Origin: Streptomyces sp. NRRL F-525
GTDB lineage: Bacteria; Actinomycetota; Actinomycetes; Streptomycetales; Streptomycetaceae
NCBI RefSeq assembly: GCF_000716605.1
Contig: NZ_JNXE01000001.1
Coordinates: 62,001 to 126,000, forward strand
DNA: 64,000 nt
Reading direction: 5' to 3'
Position numbers and translations under genes: made by a program. Each line of letters starts with the position of its first letter. Positions within the stretch are counted from its first letter, which is position 1. This document shows positions 17,133 through 26,229 of this stretch, one piece after another. The notes beneath the pieces were generated by a model. It was given only the letters and a program-made list of their open reading frames with translations. It ran no database searches and was not told where the DNA came from.

Positions 17133-17462
17133 TCAGGGGTAGGTGATCACGAGCATCGTCACACCGCCCGCCGAGGTCCACGGCCCGTGCGGCATGCCCG
17201 GGGGACGGCAGGCGTACATGCCCGCCGTGAACGTGCGGTCCAGCGTCAGGTCGTGCATCGCTCCCTCGACGAGATAGACCTCCTCCCACACGTCGTGCAG
17301 GGCCACGCCCGCGGCCGAGGAGTCCGTGCCGGGCGCCCACCGGACGAGCGCGGTGCGCCGCCCGCTGTCGGGGTCCTCGGCGAGGACACACTCCTCGACG
17401 CCGGGTCCCGTGCCGGTCCAGGGTCCGTCGGGGCGGTGGAACTCCAGCTCGGGCCCGCTCAT
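17133..17462 (-). CDS. cupin-domain protein
   Basis: 109 residues with a single small beta-barrel cupin. The recognisable part is HDVWEEVYLVEG, followed by MYACRPPGMPHGPWTS, which keep a His, Glu and a later His in metal-binding positions. Small cupins next to nitrilases often act as isomerases, decarboxylases or regulators of flux. The start overlaps the nitrilase stop (ATGA), so it is the third gene of the transporter-nitrilase-cupin operon. Confidence 0.85.
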   Translation of the reverse strand: MSGPELEFHRPDGPWTGTGPGVEECVLAEDPDSGRRTALVRWAPGTDSSAAGVALHDVWEEVYLVEGAMHDLTLDRTFTAGMYACRPPGMPHGPWTSAGGVTMLVITYP

Positions 17463-18250
17463 CGCCACACCTCCGGCCGCCGGTTGGCCAGCACGGACGT
17501 CTTCTCGCGGACCGCGCCGACCTCGTCGACGTCCAGGTCGGTCACGAGCAGCTCCGGATCGGCGCCGAGGGAGGCCCGTACGGTCCCGTCGGGGCCCACC
17601 ACCAGGCTGTGCCCGATGCCGGTCGGCACCGGGCCCGGACCGGTGCCGGGATCTGCCTGGCCTACGGCGGCGACCCAGACGGTGGCGTCCAACGCACGGG
17701 CCCGCACCAGCAGTTCCCACTGGTCGAGCTTGCCAGGGCCCGCGCCCCAGGAGGCCGCCAGCAGGGTGCCCACCGCCCCGGCGTCGGCATGCGCCCGGAA
17801 CAACTCGGGGAACCGGACGTCGTAGCAGGTCGCCAGACCCAGCCGGACGCCGTCCACGTCGATCACGGCGGGACGGGAACCCGGGGCCACGGTCTCGGAC
17901 TCGCGGAAGCCGAAGGCGTCGTAGAGATGGATCTTGTCGTACGACTCCTCGACGCCGGGTCCGGTGGCGAGCAGGGTGTTGGCCACCCGGCCCTCGCCGC
18001 CCGGGGTGAACATGCCGGCGACGACGACCGTGCCGGTGGCCCGGGAGATCTCGCGGATCCCGTCGGCCCACGGTCCGTCGAGGGGCTCGGCGAGCGGGGC
18101 GAGCGGTGTGCCGAAGCAGGCCATCGACGCCTCGGGGAAGACGACGACACGGGCTCCGGCGTCGGCGGCGCGGCGCGTCCACTCCTCGATGAGGCGCAGG
18201 TTCTTCTCGGGATCGGGGCCGGTGGTGAGCTGGCTGAGGGCGATCCGCAT
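17459..18250 (-). CDS. carbon-nitrogen hydrolase (nitrilase superfamily)
   Basis: 263 residues, complete. The catalytic triad is visible: Glu40 (VVFPEAS), Lys106 (YDKIHLYD) and Cys142 (ATCYDVRFPEL). The superfamily hydrolyses amides or nitriles; the CYDVRFPEL context fits omega-amidase or aliphatic amidase better than a true nitrilase. Lies between the MFS carrier upstream and the cupin downstream in one operon, so its substrate probably enters through that carrier. Confidence 0.93.
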   Translation of the reverse strand: MRIALSQLTTGPDPEKNLRLIEEWTRRAADAGARVVVFPEASMACFGTPLAPLAEPLDGPWADGIREISRATGTVVVAGMFTPGGEGRVANTLLATGPGVEESYDKIHLYDAFGFRESETVAPGSRPAVIDVDGVRLGLATCYDVRFPELFRAHADAGAVGTLLAASWGAGPGKLDQWELLVRARALDATVWVAAVGQADPGTGPGPVPTGIGHSLVVGPDGTVRASLGADPELLVTDLDVDEVGAVREKTSVLANRRPEVWR

Positions 18251-18291
18251 GGGCGGGGCCTCCTTGTCTGGGGCGGGGTGGCGTGATGCTT

Positions 18292-19719
18292 TCAGCGGGC
18301 GACGGGAGCGTCCGCCGTGGCCGGGGTCTTCGGTGCGGCGAGTTGGGCGTCCTCGTCCACGGCGGCTTCGGGGTTGCGCCCCAGGATGACGCCTACCAGG
18401 GAGATCGCGGAGGCGAGGGCGATGTACAGGGCCAGCGGGACCCAGCTGTCGTAGGCGCTCAGCAGGGTGGTGAAGAGGAGCGGGGCGATGGCGCCGCCGA
18501 TGATTCCGGCCAAGGTGTAGGCAAGGGAGGAGCCGGTGTAGCGCAGGCGGGGGGAGAACTGTTCGGCGATGAAGGCGGCCTGCGGGCCGTAGAGGCAGCA
18601 GTGGATCACCAGGGCGACGAGGACTCCGGCGGCGAGCGGCAGCCAGGAGCCGCCTGCGGCCATCGGGAAGAACACGAACGGCCACACCGCGGCGGCGATC
18701 GCTGAAACGCCGTACAGCAGGCGGCGGTTGACGCGGTCGGAGAGGGCGCCGGCGAGCGGCATCAGGAAGACCTGTACCGAGGAACCGATGAGGACGGCGG
18801 CGAGGGCGGAGCCGCGGGACATGTCGAGTTCCTGGGTGGCGTACGTCAGGACGAAGACGGTGAACATCGCGTAGAGGACGTCCGGGCCGACCCGGCACAG
18901 GATCGCGGCGGTCAGGGCGCGGGGCTGGGTGGTGAAGACCTCGCGGATCGGGGTCTGGGGGCGGGACTGCTCGGCCTCCATCGCCTTGAAGACCGGGGTC
19001 TCCTCCAGCTTGGCCCGGATCCACAGCCCGAAGCCGACCAGGACGCCGGACAGCAGGAACGCCACCCGCCAGCCCCACGACTCGAACTGCGCCTCGGTGA
19101 GCAGGGCGCCGAGGGCGGCGAGCACACCGTTGGCGAGCAGGTTGCCCGCGGGCGGGCCGACCTGGGCGGCGGAGGCGTAGAAGCCCCGGCGGCGGGAGTC
19201 GCCGAACTCGCTGGAGAGCAGGACGGCGCCGCCCCACTCGCCGCCCACGCCGACGCCCTGGGCGAAGCGCAGCACGACCAGGGCGATGGGGGCGGCGATG
19301 CCGATCGTGCCGTAGGCGGGCAGCAGGCCAATGAGGAAAGTGGCTACGCCGATCAGGACGAGGGTGGCGATCAGTACCTTCTTGCGGCCGATCACATCGC
19401 CGAGGCGGCCGAAGACGAAGCCGCCGAGGGGGCGGGAGAGGTAGCCGACCGCGTAGGTGGAGAACGCGAGGAGTGTGCCGGTGAGCGGGTCCTCGGAGGG
19501 GAAGAAGAGGTCGCCGAAGACGAGGGCCGCGGCGGCGGAGTAGACGGCGAAGTCGTACCACTCCAGGGCGGTGCCGGTGAGGCTGGCGACGAAGGCGCGG
19601 CGGACGCCGGCGGTTTTCGCCGTGGTGTCTGTGCCGCTCAGTGAGGCGTCGGTGTCGTTTCGCGGGGCGTGGGGTTCGTTCCGCGGAGCGCCGGCGTCGC
19701 TCTTCGGGGTGTCGTGCAT
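18292..19719 (-). CDS. MFS metabolite:H+ symporter
   Basis: 475 residues with about 12 membrane segments and the MHS-family marks: GRLGDVIGRKKVL in loop 2-3 and GVGVGGEWGGAVLL in segment 4. This family imports organic acids or related compounds with protons. The start at 19719 (MHDTPK) is set by AAGGA nine bases upstream. A short low-complexity N-terminal region (repeats of APRN/HAPRN) precedes the first segment. First gene of an operon with the nitrilase and cupin; operator at 19756. Confidence 0.93.
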   Translation of the reverse strand: MHDTPKSDAGAPRNEPHAPRNDTDASLSGTDTTAKTAGVRRAFVASLTGTALEWYDFAVYSAAAALVFGDLFFPSEDPLTGTLLAFSTYAVGYLSRPLGGFVFGRLGDVIGRKKVLIATLVLIGVATFLIGLLPAYGTIGIAAPIALVVLRFAQGVGVGGEWGGAVLLSSEFGDSRRRGFYASAAQVGPPAGNLLANGVLAALGALLTEAQFESWGWRVAFLLSGVLVGFGLWIRAKLEETPVFKAMEAEQSRPQTPIREVFTTQPRALTAAILCRVGPDVLYAMFTVFVLTYATQELDMSRGSALAAVLIGSSVQVFLMPLAGALSDRVNRRLLYGVSAIAAAVWPFVFFPMAAGGSWLPLAAGVLVALVIHCCLYGPQAAFIAEQFSPRLRYTGSSLAYTLAGIIGGAIAPLLFTTLLSAYDSWVPLALYIALASAISLVGVILGRNPEAAVDEDAQLAAPKTPATADAPVAR

Positions 19720-19755
19720 GGGGCCCATCCTTGCTCGGGGACATCGACCTTCCGG

Positions 19756-19781
19756 CATACTTCTTGTATACAGGTCGTATG
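19756..19781. promoter_or_regulatory. symmetric operator between MFS and DUF2848 genes
   Basis: Reads CATAC-N4-TGTATACA-N4-GTATG: a palindromic core with matching outer half-sites at equal distance on both sides. It shares GTATACA-N4-GTATGCG with 16455-16473. It lies 36 bases before the MFS start and 98 before the DUF2848 start, in a divergent promoter, so one GntR protein could control both. Confidence 0.7.
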
Positions 19782-19879
19782 CGCAAGCCCTGCGCCGGAA
19801 GTTAACCGTGGAGAAATCAGGTTCCGCGGGCCCCTCACCGGTGCCCGTTCCCTGTTCCCCGATCCCTGGGAGTGCCCTC

Positions 19880-20566
19880 ATGTCCGTGCTGACCTTCGAA
19901 CTGCCCGACGGATCGACGCGCGAGGTCGATGTCGTCCAGGTCCTCAACGCCGGGTACGCCGGGCGGAGCCAGGACGATGTCGCCGCGCACGTCGCGGAAC
20001 TCGCCGAGCTGGGCGTGCCGGGTCCGTCCGTGACGCCGGCGCTGTACCCCGTCTCGCCGTACCTCGCCCAGCAGACGGAGCGGGTCGCGGTCCAGCACGG
20101 GCGTACGTCCGGCGAGGCGGAGTGGGCGCTGGTCGTCGCGGGGGGCGGGGAGTTGCTGCTGACCGCCGCGTGCGATCACACCGACCGCGACCTGGAGGTG
20201 CACGGGGTGGCGTGGAGCAAGAACGCCGGGCCTGATGTCCTCGCGCGCCGCGCCTGGCGGCTGGCCGATGTGGAGTCCCGTATCGATGAGATCACGTTGC
20301 GCGCGTGGGTCAGTCACGCGGGCACGGAGACCGAGATCCAGACCGGCACGCTGGCCGAACTCCTCACCCCGGGCTACTGGGTCGACGTGCTGCGTTCCCG
20401 TGGCGAACTGATCCCCGGGACTGTCCTGATCTCCGGGACCATTCCCATGGCGGCGGGTGTGGACCAGTTCGCCGACGGGTGGCGTGTGGAGTTGGGGGAT
20501 CCGGCGGGTGGGGACGCGATCGGTCTTGCCTACGACGTTCGGCCGATGGCGGAGCCGATTGGCTGA
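19880..20566 (+). CDS. DUF2848 (fumarylacetoacetate hydrolase-like) protein
   Basis: 228 residues matching DUF2848: N-terminal LTFELPDG, TPALYPVSPYLAQQ, central TDRDLEVHGVAWSKN, and a C-terminal ISGTIPMAAGVDQFADGWRVEL. The fold is related to fumarylacetoacetate hydrolase, hence C-C or decarboxylation-type chemistry on a catabolic intermediate; the true reaction is not established. Divergent from the MFS-nitrilase-cupin operon with the 26-bp operator between, so it probably belongs to the same pathway. ATG chosen at the first family residue; ribosome site GGGAG upstream. Confidence 0.85.
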   Translation: MSVLTFELPDGSTREVDVVQVLNAGYAGRSQDDVAAHVAELAELGVPGPSVTPALYPVSPYLAQQTERVAVQHGRTSGEAEWALVVAGGGELLLTAACDHTDRDLEVHGVAWSKNAGPDVLARRAWRLADVESRIDEITLRAWVSHAGTETEIQTGTLAELLTPGYWVDVLRSRGELIPGTVLISGTIPMAAGVDQFADGWRVELGDPAGGDAIGLAYDVRPMAEPIG

Positions 20567-20619
20567 CGGGGGAGTCGGCTGACGTGGAAGTCGGTCGCTG
20601 GGGGAGTCCCCGGAAAGCA

Positions 20620-21021
20620 CTAGGGGAAGTACAGGGCCGCTTTCTCCAGGACGTGCCCTGTGAACATCCCGCCGTACATGCTCCCGCCCCGGTACATGGA
20701 GACCCGGGTGACTCCCGATCCCGAGGTCTCCACGGTGATGGGCCGTCCGATCAGGGACGTTCCGAGCACCCGGGCGTCCTTGGCGGCCCACGTCCGCGCG
20801 TCGGGCTGGGCGTTGCCGGTGACCAGCGCGGGCAGGATCAGCGTGGCGTTGCGGGCGTCGGCGAGGCCGCCGCGCAGGTTCTTCGCGTAGTCCAGGGCCC
20901 ACCCGGTGTACTCGGTCAGCAAGGCCTGGTCGACCCCGGGGACCGAGGCGGCGAGGACGAACAGTTCCGCCTTGGTGCCGAACCACCGCGCCTTGCGGTC
21001 CGCCCGGCTGCCCATCATCAC
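20620..21021 (-). pseudogene. 5'-shortened remnant of a conserved hypothetical gene
   Basis: The frame is good coding sequence to its end (C-terminus GGMFTGHVLEKAALYFP) but begins abruptly with clustered starts (GTG, ATG, ATG at 21015-21021) and no ribosome site. Upstream the frame runs into DNA that reads on the other strand as a peptide synthetase. The 133 residues look like the C-terminal part of a larger globular protein, and I recognise no domain. I infer that the 5' end was lost in a rearrangement, though a natural short gene cannot be excluded. Confidence 0.5.
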
Positions 21022-21032
21022 CGGGCGGTCGC

Positions 21033-22229
21033 GCCGCCTGTGTCGTCCCCGCCGACGCCCACGCCCCGACGCCGCAGGCTCCGCGCGCCCACTTGGCCGA
21101 GCGGCTGCCGGCCCAACTGGTGCCGGCCACGTATGCCCTGACCGGAACGATCTCCCTCACATCGAACGGCAAGGTGGACCAGGCCGCGCTGCGGTCACTC
21201 GTCCGGGCCGACGGCGCCGGGTCCCCGGTCCCGTCGACGGGCGGAGTCGGCACGCCGCCGACCGACCCGGTGGAGGCCGCCGTGGCCCGGGTCTTCGAGG
21301 ACCTGCTCGGCGTCGCCCCCGTCGGCGCGGACGACGACTTCTTCGTGCTCGGTGGTCACTCCCTGCTGGCCGTACGGCTGATCGCACGGCTCAACGGGGA
21401 GTTCCACGCCGCGCTTCCGGTATCCGTCCTGTTCTCGGAACCGCAGCCTGGGCAGGGGAGGGCGGCCACACCGAAGCATCTGGCCCGGCTGCTTGAGGCG
21501 GGCGGCGCCGTCCCGCCGGCCCTTCCGGACGACATCGTGGCGCTGCGGCCCCGGGGTGAGGGCACCCCTCTGTTCTGCGTCCACCCGGCAGGCGGCGAGG
21601 CCACCGGCTTCCGTCATCTCGCCGCCTGTCCCGAGCTGCGCGGCCCGCTGTACGCCCTCCAGACATCGGCGGACGGTGCCGACCACGAGGACCCGAGCGT
21701 CGAGGCGCTGGCCGCCCGCTATCTGGCGGCCGTACGCGCGGTGGTGCCGACCGGACCACATCTGCTGCTGGGCTGGTCCATGGGCGGGCTGGTGGCCTTC
21801 GGAATGGCCCGGCTGCTCGAACTGCGGGGTGAGCGCGGGGAGATGGTCTTCCTCGTCGAGAGTTACCTCCGCGCACAGCTCCCGGAGTTCGACGAGAACG
21901 ACGAGCGGGAGTTGCCGGGTCCCGTGGCGGCGGAGGAGGAGGGCATGAGCGCCGCAGAGTCGCTCCGGCTGGACCCCAGACGGCGCACCAACCGCGTCCA
22001 TCTGCGGGCCGCCCGGGCCTACCGTCCGTCGCGGTACGCCGGCCCGGTCGCACTCGTCCAGGCCGACAAACAGGACGAGGACTTCCGGCGCACCGCGATC
22101 CGCTCCTGGTCCTGCGTCTGTGCCCCCGCCCGGCTGACCCGCCACGTCCTGGAAGGAGACCACCTGACCTTGTTCGAGCCACCGTACGTCACCGAACTCG
22201 CCCGCCTGATCGACCGGATGACGCGGTAG
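21033..22229 (+). pseudogene. NRPS remnant: end of A domain, carrier (T) and thioesterase (TE)
   Basis: Homology to a non-ribosomal peptide synthetase starts in mid-domain. The A-domain tail is readable from about 21036 (ACVVPADA, then LAERLPAQLVPATYAL and the A10 motif TSNGKVDQ). A carrier domain follows with its phosphopantetheine Ser (DDFFVLGGHSLLAVRL). The thioesterase then has GWSMGG and the late His in EGDHLTLFE. The rest of the A domain and any condensation domain are absent. The first usable start is a TTG at 21093. T and TE motifs are intact, so a short T-TE protein could be made, but a peptide synthetase truncated by deletion is more likely. Confidence 0.75.
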
Positions 22230-22270
22230 TCCACCGGACGCAGGACCGTGATTCTCAGTCATGACCAGCA

Positions 22271-22308
22271 GGTGCCTGACGGGAGTTCTCCCAGGTCAGG
22301 CACCCTTT
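22271..22308. terminator. hairpin between the NRPS remnant and aldehyde dehydrogenase
   Basis: Perfect 10-bp arms GGTGCCTGAC (22271-22280) and GTCAGGCACC (22295-22304), with an inner GGGAG/CTCCC extension and CTTT after the stem on the + strand. Serves the two convergent genes. Confidence 0.8.
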
Positions 22309-22317
22309 CGTTGGCCT

Positions 22318-23841
22318 TTAGAAGAAGCCGAGCTTCTTCGGCGAGTAGCTCACCAGCAGGTTTTTGGTCTGCTGGTAGTGGTCCAGCATCATCTTGTGGT
22401 TCTCCCGCCCGATGCCGGACTGCTTGTAGCCGCCGAACGCCGCGTGCGCGGGGTACGCGTGGTAGCAGTTCGTCCACACCCGGCCCGCCTGGATCGCCCG
22501 GCCCGCGCGGTACGCCGTGTTGATGTCCCGGGTCCACACGCCCGCCCCGAGGCCGTACAGCGTGTCGTTGGCGACCTTGATCGCGTCGTCGAAGTCGCCG
22601 AACGACGTCACCGAGACCACCGGCCCGAAGATCTCCTCCTGGAAGATCCGCATGCGGTTGTCGCCCTCGAAGATCGTCGGCTGGACGTAGTAGCCGCCCT
22701 TCAACTCGCCGTCATAGTCGAGGCGTTCACCGCCCGTGAGGATCTTCGCGCCCTCCTGCCGGCCGATGTCCAGGTAGGAGAGGATCTTCTCCAACTGGTC
22801 GTTGGACGCCTGGGCGCCGATCATCGTGTCCGTGTCGAGCGGGTGGCCTGGCTTGATCAACTCGGTGCGGGCTACGGCCGCTTGGAGGAAGTCGGCGTAG
22901 TGGCCGCGCTGGATGAGCGCCCGGGACGGGCAGGTGCACACCTCGCCCTGATTGAGCGCGAACATCGTGAAGCCTTCGAGCGCCTTGTCGAGGAAGTCGT
23001 CGTTCGCCGACGACACGTCGTCGAAGAAGATGTTCGGCGACTTGCCGCCGAGTTCGAGCGTGACCGGCTTGATGTTCTCGGAGGCATACTGCATGATCAG
23101 CCGGCCCGTCGTGGTCTCGCCGGTGAAGGCGACCTTCGCCACGCGCGGGCTCGACGCCAGCGGCTTGCCCGCCTCTACGCCGAAGCCGTTGACGATGTTC
23201 ACCACGCCCGGCGGCAGCAGGTCCGCGATCAGGCTCATCCAGTAGTGGATGGACGCCGGGGTCTGCTCGGCCGGCTTGATGACGACCGCGTTGCCCGCCG
23301 CGAGCGCCGGCGCCAGCTTCCAAGTCGCCATCAGGATCGGGAAGTTCCACGGGATGATCTGCGCCACGACCCCGAGCGGCTCGTGGAAGTGGTACGCCAC
23401 GGTGTCGTCGTCGACCTCGCCCAGCGAACCCTCCTGCGCGCGGATCGCCCCCGCGAAGTAGCGGAAGTGGTCGATGGCGAGCGGGATGTCGGCGGCGAGC
23501 GTCTCGCGGACCGGCTTGCCGTTCTCCCAGCTCTCCGCGACCGCGAGCGGCTCCAGGTTCGCCTCCATCCGGTCGGCGATCTTGAGCAGGATGTCGGAAC
23601 GCTCGGTCACCGACGTCCGGCCCCAGCCCGGCGCCGCCGCGTGCGCCGCGTCCAGCGCCCGCTCCACGTCCTCCGCGGTGCCGCGCGCGATCTCCGTGAA
23701 CGGCTGCCCGTTCACCGGTGACGGGTTCTCGAAGTACTGCCCGCGGGCCGGCGGCACGTACTCGCCGCCGATGAAGTGGTCGTAGCGCGCCTGGTAGGAG
23801 ACGATCGCGCCGTCGGTGCCGGGTGCCGTGTAACGGGTCAT
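22318..23841 (-). CDS. aldehyde dehydrogenase, acetaldehyde (ExaC/AcoD) type
   Basis: 507-residue NAD(P)+-dependent aldehyde dehydrogenase. [30 protein letters not shown], the general-base Glu in [12 protein letters not shown] and the catalytic Cys near residue 302 ([14 protein letters not shown]) are all present. The double-Cys ECTCPSR form is typical of the ExaC/AcoD branch, which oxidises acetaldehyde and other short aldehydes. GGGAGG precedes the ATG. The regulator at 24120 reads in the same direction upstream, a usual pairing; the DUF779 partner lies elsewhere (4707). Confidence 0.95.
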   Translation of the reverse strand: MTRYTAPGTDGAIVSYQARYDHFIGGEYVPPARGQYFENPSPVNGQPFTEIARGTAEDVERALDAAHAAAPGWGRTSVTERSDILLKIADRMEANLEPLAVAESWENGKPVRETLAADIPLAIDHFRYFAGAIRAQEGSLGEVDDDTVAYHFHEPLGVVAQIIPWNFPILMATWKLAPALAAGNAVVIKPAEQTPASIHYWMSLIADLLPPGVVNIVNGFGVEAGKPLASSPRVAKVAFTGETTTGRLIMQYASENIKPVTLELGGKSPNIFFDDVSSANDDFLDKALEGFTMFALNQGEVCTCPSRALIQRGHYADFLQAAVARTELIKPGHPLDTDTMIGAQASNDQLEKILSYLDIGRQEGAKILTGGERLDYDGELKGGYYVQPTIFEGDNRMRIFQEEIFGPVVSVTSFGDFDDAIKVANDTLYGLGAGVWTRDINTAYRAGRAIQAGRVWTNCYHAYPAHAAFGGYKQSGIGRENHKMMLDHYQQTKNLLVSYSPKKLGFF

Positions 23842-23985
23842 CCTGGTCTGCCTCCCGGAACAGCGCTGCCCGCCGTTGGGCAGCTCTCGGCGCGAGGCTA
23901 GGGAGCGGGACGTTGCATGTACGTTGCGCGGGTGCTGGGGTGCTGGGGTGCGGGGTGCCGGAAGCTGGGGGTAAATCTAACCGCT

Positions 23986-24001
23986 GTTCACCCTGGTGAC
24001 C
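23986..24001. promoter_or_regulatory. inverted repeat in the aldehyde dehydrogenase promoter
   Basis: GTTCACC-CT-GGTGACC, seven-base arms with one mismatch, 145 bases before the aldehyde dehydrogenase start, in a 222-base gap that also contains short GGTGCTGGG direct repeats (around 23931-23950). It is a plausible site for the adjacent GAF regulator; inferred from symmetry and place only. Confidence 0.35.
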
Positions 24002-24119
24002 AGTTAGAAATAACCCCAGTCCGTGGAGGGGACGGGGACGGCGAGCAGGCGGCGGGACGGTAGTCAGTGGGCGGAAGGCGGGTTGGGCGGCAAGTGTCCC
24101 TCGTCGAGCGCGAGTTGCT

Positions 24120-25397
24120 TCAGCGACCCGCGTGCCGTGACCACCCGGCCGGTGCCGCCAGCTCCGACTCCAGCGCGGCGAGTCGCGAACGCACCGGTGC
24201 CGTCGGCCGTATCGCCGCGAGCGCCCGCCACACGTCGAGGTCGTCCTCGCCCCACGGCGCGTGCGCCCAGTCCGCCAGCAGGTCGGGGTCGCGGCGGGCG
24301 ATCAGCGCCGTACGGAGGCCGTCCGCGAGGCGGGTCCTGAGCCGCACCACCGCCGGTGCCTGCGAACCGGGCAACAGCGGACCCGTGTACGCCGTCGCCG
24401 CTCCCATGACCGCGCCCCCTTCCAACCGCCGCTCTACGATCGCCACGTCGGACTCGACCGGTGACGTGAGCCGGTACGGACGCGAGGCGAGCAGACCCGG
24501 GCCCAACAGCCGCCGCAGCCGTGCGAGTTCGGCCCGCAACGTCACCGGCGGCACCGACTCGTCCTCGTACAGCGCGCACAGCAACTCGTCGCCAGTCAGG
24601 CCTTCGGGATGCCGGGCCAGCAGCACCAGGATCTCGCTGTGCCGGCGGCTCAGCCTCATCTTGCGTCCGTGGAGGCACAGTTGGGCCTCGTCCCGGCCGA
24701 GCGCGGTCAGCTCGGGTCCGTCGACGGGCGTCTGTTCCGGTGCGAGCAGCGCCAGTTGGGACTCGGCGGCCCGCGCCACCGCCTGCACGAAGCCCAGGCT
24801 GTGCGGATGTGCCAGCCCGTTGCCACCGGTGATGTCCACGGCGCCGAGCACCCGCCCCGTGCGGGGATCGTGCACCGGAGCAGCCGCGCACGTCCACGGC
24901 TGCACCCGCCGGATGAAGTGCTCGGCCGCGAACACCTGCACCGGCCGGTCCACGGCGACCGCGGTACCCGGCGCGTTCGTCCCGACCGCGCTCTCCGCCC
25001 AGCGCGCACCCGGCACGAAGTTCATCCGGCCCGCCTTCCGCCGGGTCGCCGGATCCCCCTCGACCCACAACAGCCTGCCCTGCGCGTCGCACACCGCCAG
25101 CAGATGCTCGCCGTCCGCGGCGAACGTGCCCACCAACTCCCGGATCAGCGGCATCACCCGCGCCAGCGGATGCTCCGCGCGATAGACGCCCAGGTCGCCG
25201 TCCGTCAGCTCCACGCTCGCCGTGCCCTCGGGACCGACCCCGGCCCGCGCGGAACGCCGCCAGGACTCGGCCACCACCGACCGCACCGGCTGCGGCACCG
25301 TACCCGCCACGGCGAACGTCTCGTGCGCCCGCCGCAGCACCCGCACCCGCTCAGCAGGGTCGGCCCCCGGCTCCAGGGCCACCCATGGATCGGTCAA
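24120..25397 (-). CDS. GAF-domain transcriptional regulator (AcoR-like, no AAA+ domain)
   Basis: 425 residues. The N-terminal half resembles the sensory part of AcoR-type activators: ESWRRSARAGV, then a GAF domain (about 75-220) with WAESAVGTNAPGTAVAV and CAAAPVHDPRTGRVLGAVDI. No AAA+ sigma-54 module follows; the C-terminal part has a winged-helix look (LSRRHSEILVLLARHPEG then LRAELARLRRLLG). The start is probably the TTG at 25397, with GGGGAGG five bases upstream; no ATG in frame has such a site. It reads toward the aldehyde dehydrogenase and presumably regulates it. Confidence 0.85.
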   Translation of the reverse strand: MTDPWVALEPGADPAERVRVLRRAHETFAVAGTVPQPVRSVVAESWRRSARAGVGPEGTASVELTDGDLGVYRAEHPLARVMPLIRELVGTFAADGEHLLAVCDAQGRLLWVEGDPATRRKAGRMNFVPGARWAESAVGTNAPGTAVAVDRPVQVFAAEHFIRRVQPWTCAAAPVHDPRTGRVLGAVDITGGNGLAHPHSLGFVQAVARAAESQLALLAPEQTPVDGPELTALGRDEAQLCLHGRKMRLSRRHSEILVLLARHPEGLTGDELLCALYEDESVPPVTLRAELARLRRLLGPGLLASRPYRLTSPVESDVAIVERRLEGGAVMGAATAYTGPLLPGSQAPAVVRLRTRLADGLRTALIARRDPDLLADWAHAPWGEDDLDVWRALAAIRPTAPVRSRLAALESELAAPAGWSRHAGR

Positions 25398-25593
25398 CTC
25401 GGCCTCCCCTGAAGTCGATGCAACGGCGTTACAACGGTGGTGCGGTGGCGATATGGCGGCGACACGGCGCCGCAACGGATGCGGACATCGTTACTCCGCA
25501 GACGGATCCGGACAACCGTTTCGACCAGGTACGCCCCGAACGAACCTCGACGCACTCGGAACTGGCGCGGGACCGGCCCTGATCCGCCCCGGC

Positions 25594-26193
25594 TCAGGCG
25601 AAGTTGACCAGCCTTATGTAGCGCGTCCAGTCCCAGTTCGGCCCCGGATCGGTGTGGTCCGTACCCGGCACCTCGTAGTGCCCGATGATGTGTGCCCGGT
25701 CCTTCGGGAGCCCGTACTTCGTGCAGATCGCCGCCGTCAGCTTGGCCGACTGCTCGTACAACGCGTCGGTGAACCACTGGGGTTGATCCACCCAGCCCTC
25801 GTGCTCGATACCGACACTGCGCGTGTTGTAGTCCCAGTTCCCCGCGTGCCAGGCGATGTCGGCCTCCCGCACGCACTGCGCCACATGTCCGTCGGCCGAC
25901 CGCACGAGGTAGTGCGCGGACACCTTCTTCTGCGGATTCTGGAAGATGGACAGGGTGTTGGGATACGTCTCCTGCGTGACGTGGATGATCACGTAGTCGA
26001 CGGGATAGCTGCTGGGGCGGTTGGACGCCGTGTAGTTGGCGGTGCTCGCCGGCTGCCACTCGGCCGACGGATAGTCGACGGCCTGAGTCTGCGCACCGGC
26101 CTCCGCGTCGGGAAGTAACGCGTAAGGGACGGCGGCGAGGGCGGCGCCCTTCAGTAGCCATCGCCTGCTGGGGAGCGGTCGTGCCCGTTCCAT
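25594..26193 (-). CDS. N-acetylmuramoyl-L-alanine amidase (amidase_2), Tat-exported
   Basis: 199 residues. The N-terminus has PSRRWLLKGAALAAVPYALL, a twin-arginine export signal. The amidase_2 domain shows the first zinc His in VIIHVTQ, AHYLVRSADGHVAQCV, AWHAGNWDYNTRSVGIEHEG, and the last zinc ligands in IIGHYEVPGTDHTDPGPNWD. It cleaves the amide between muramic acid and the stem peptide of peptidoglycan, outside the cell. No separate wall-binding domain. RBS AGAAAGG; 36 bases after the acetamidase stop, so possibly one operon. Confidence 0.93.
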   Translation of the reverse strand: MERARPLPSRRWLLKGAALAAVPYALLPDAEAGAQTQAVDYPSAEWQPASTANYTASNRPSSYPVDYVIIHVTQETYPNTLSIFQNPQKKVSAHYLVRSADGHVAQCVREADIAWHAGNWDYNTRSVGIEHEGWVDQPQWFTDALYEQSAKLTAAICTKYGLPKDRAHIIGHYEVPGTDHTDPGPNWDWTRYIRLVNFA

Positions 26194-26229
26194 GGTCGGG
26201 TGCCTTTCTGGTCAGTGCCGGGGGGCCGT

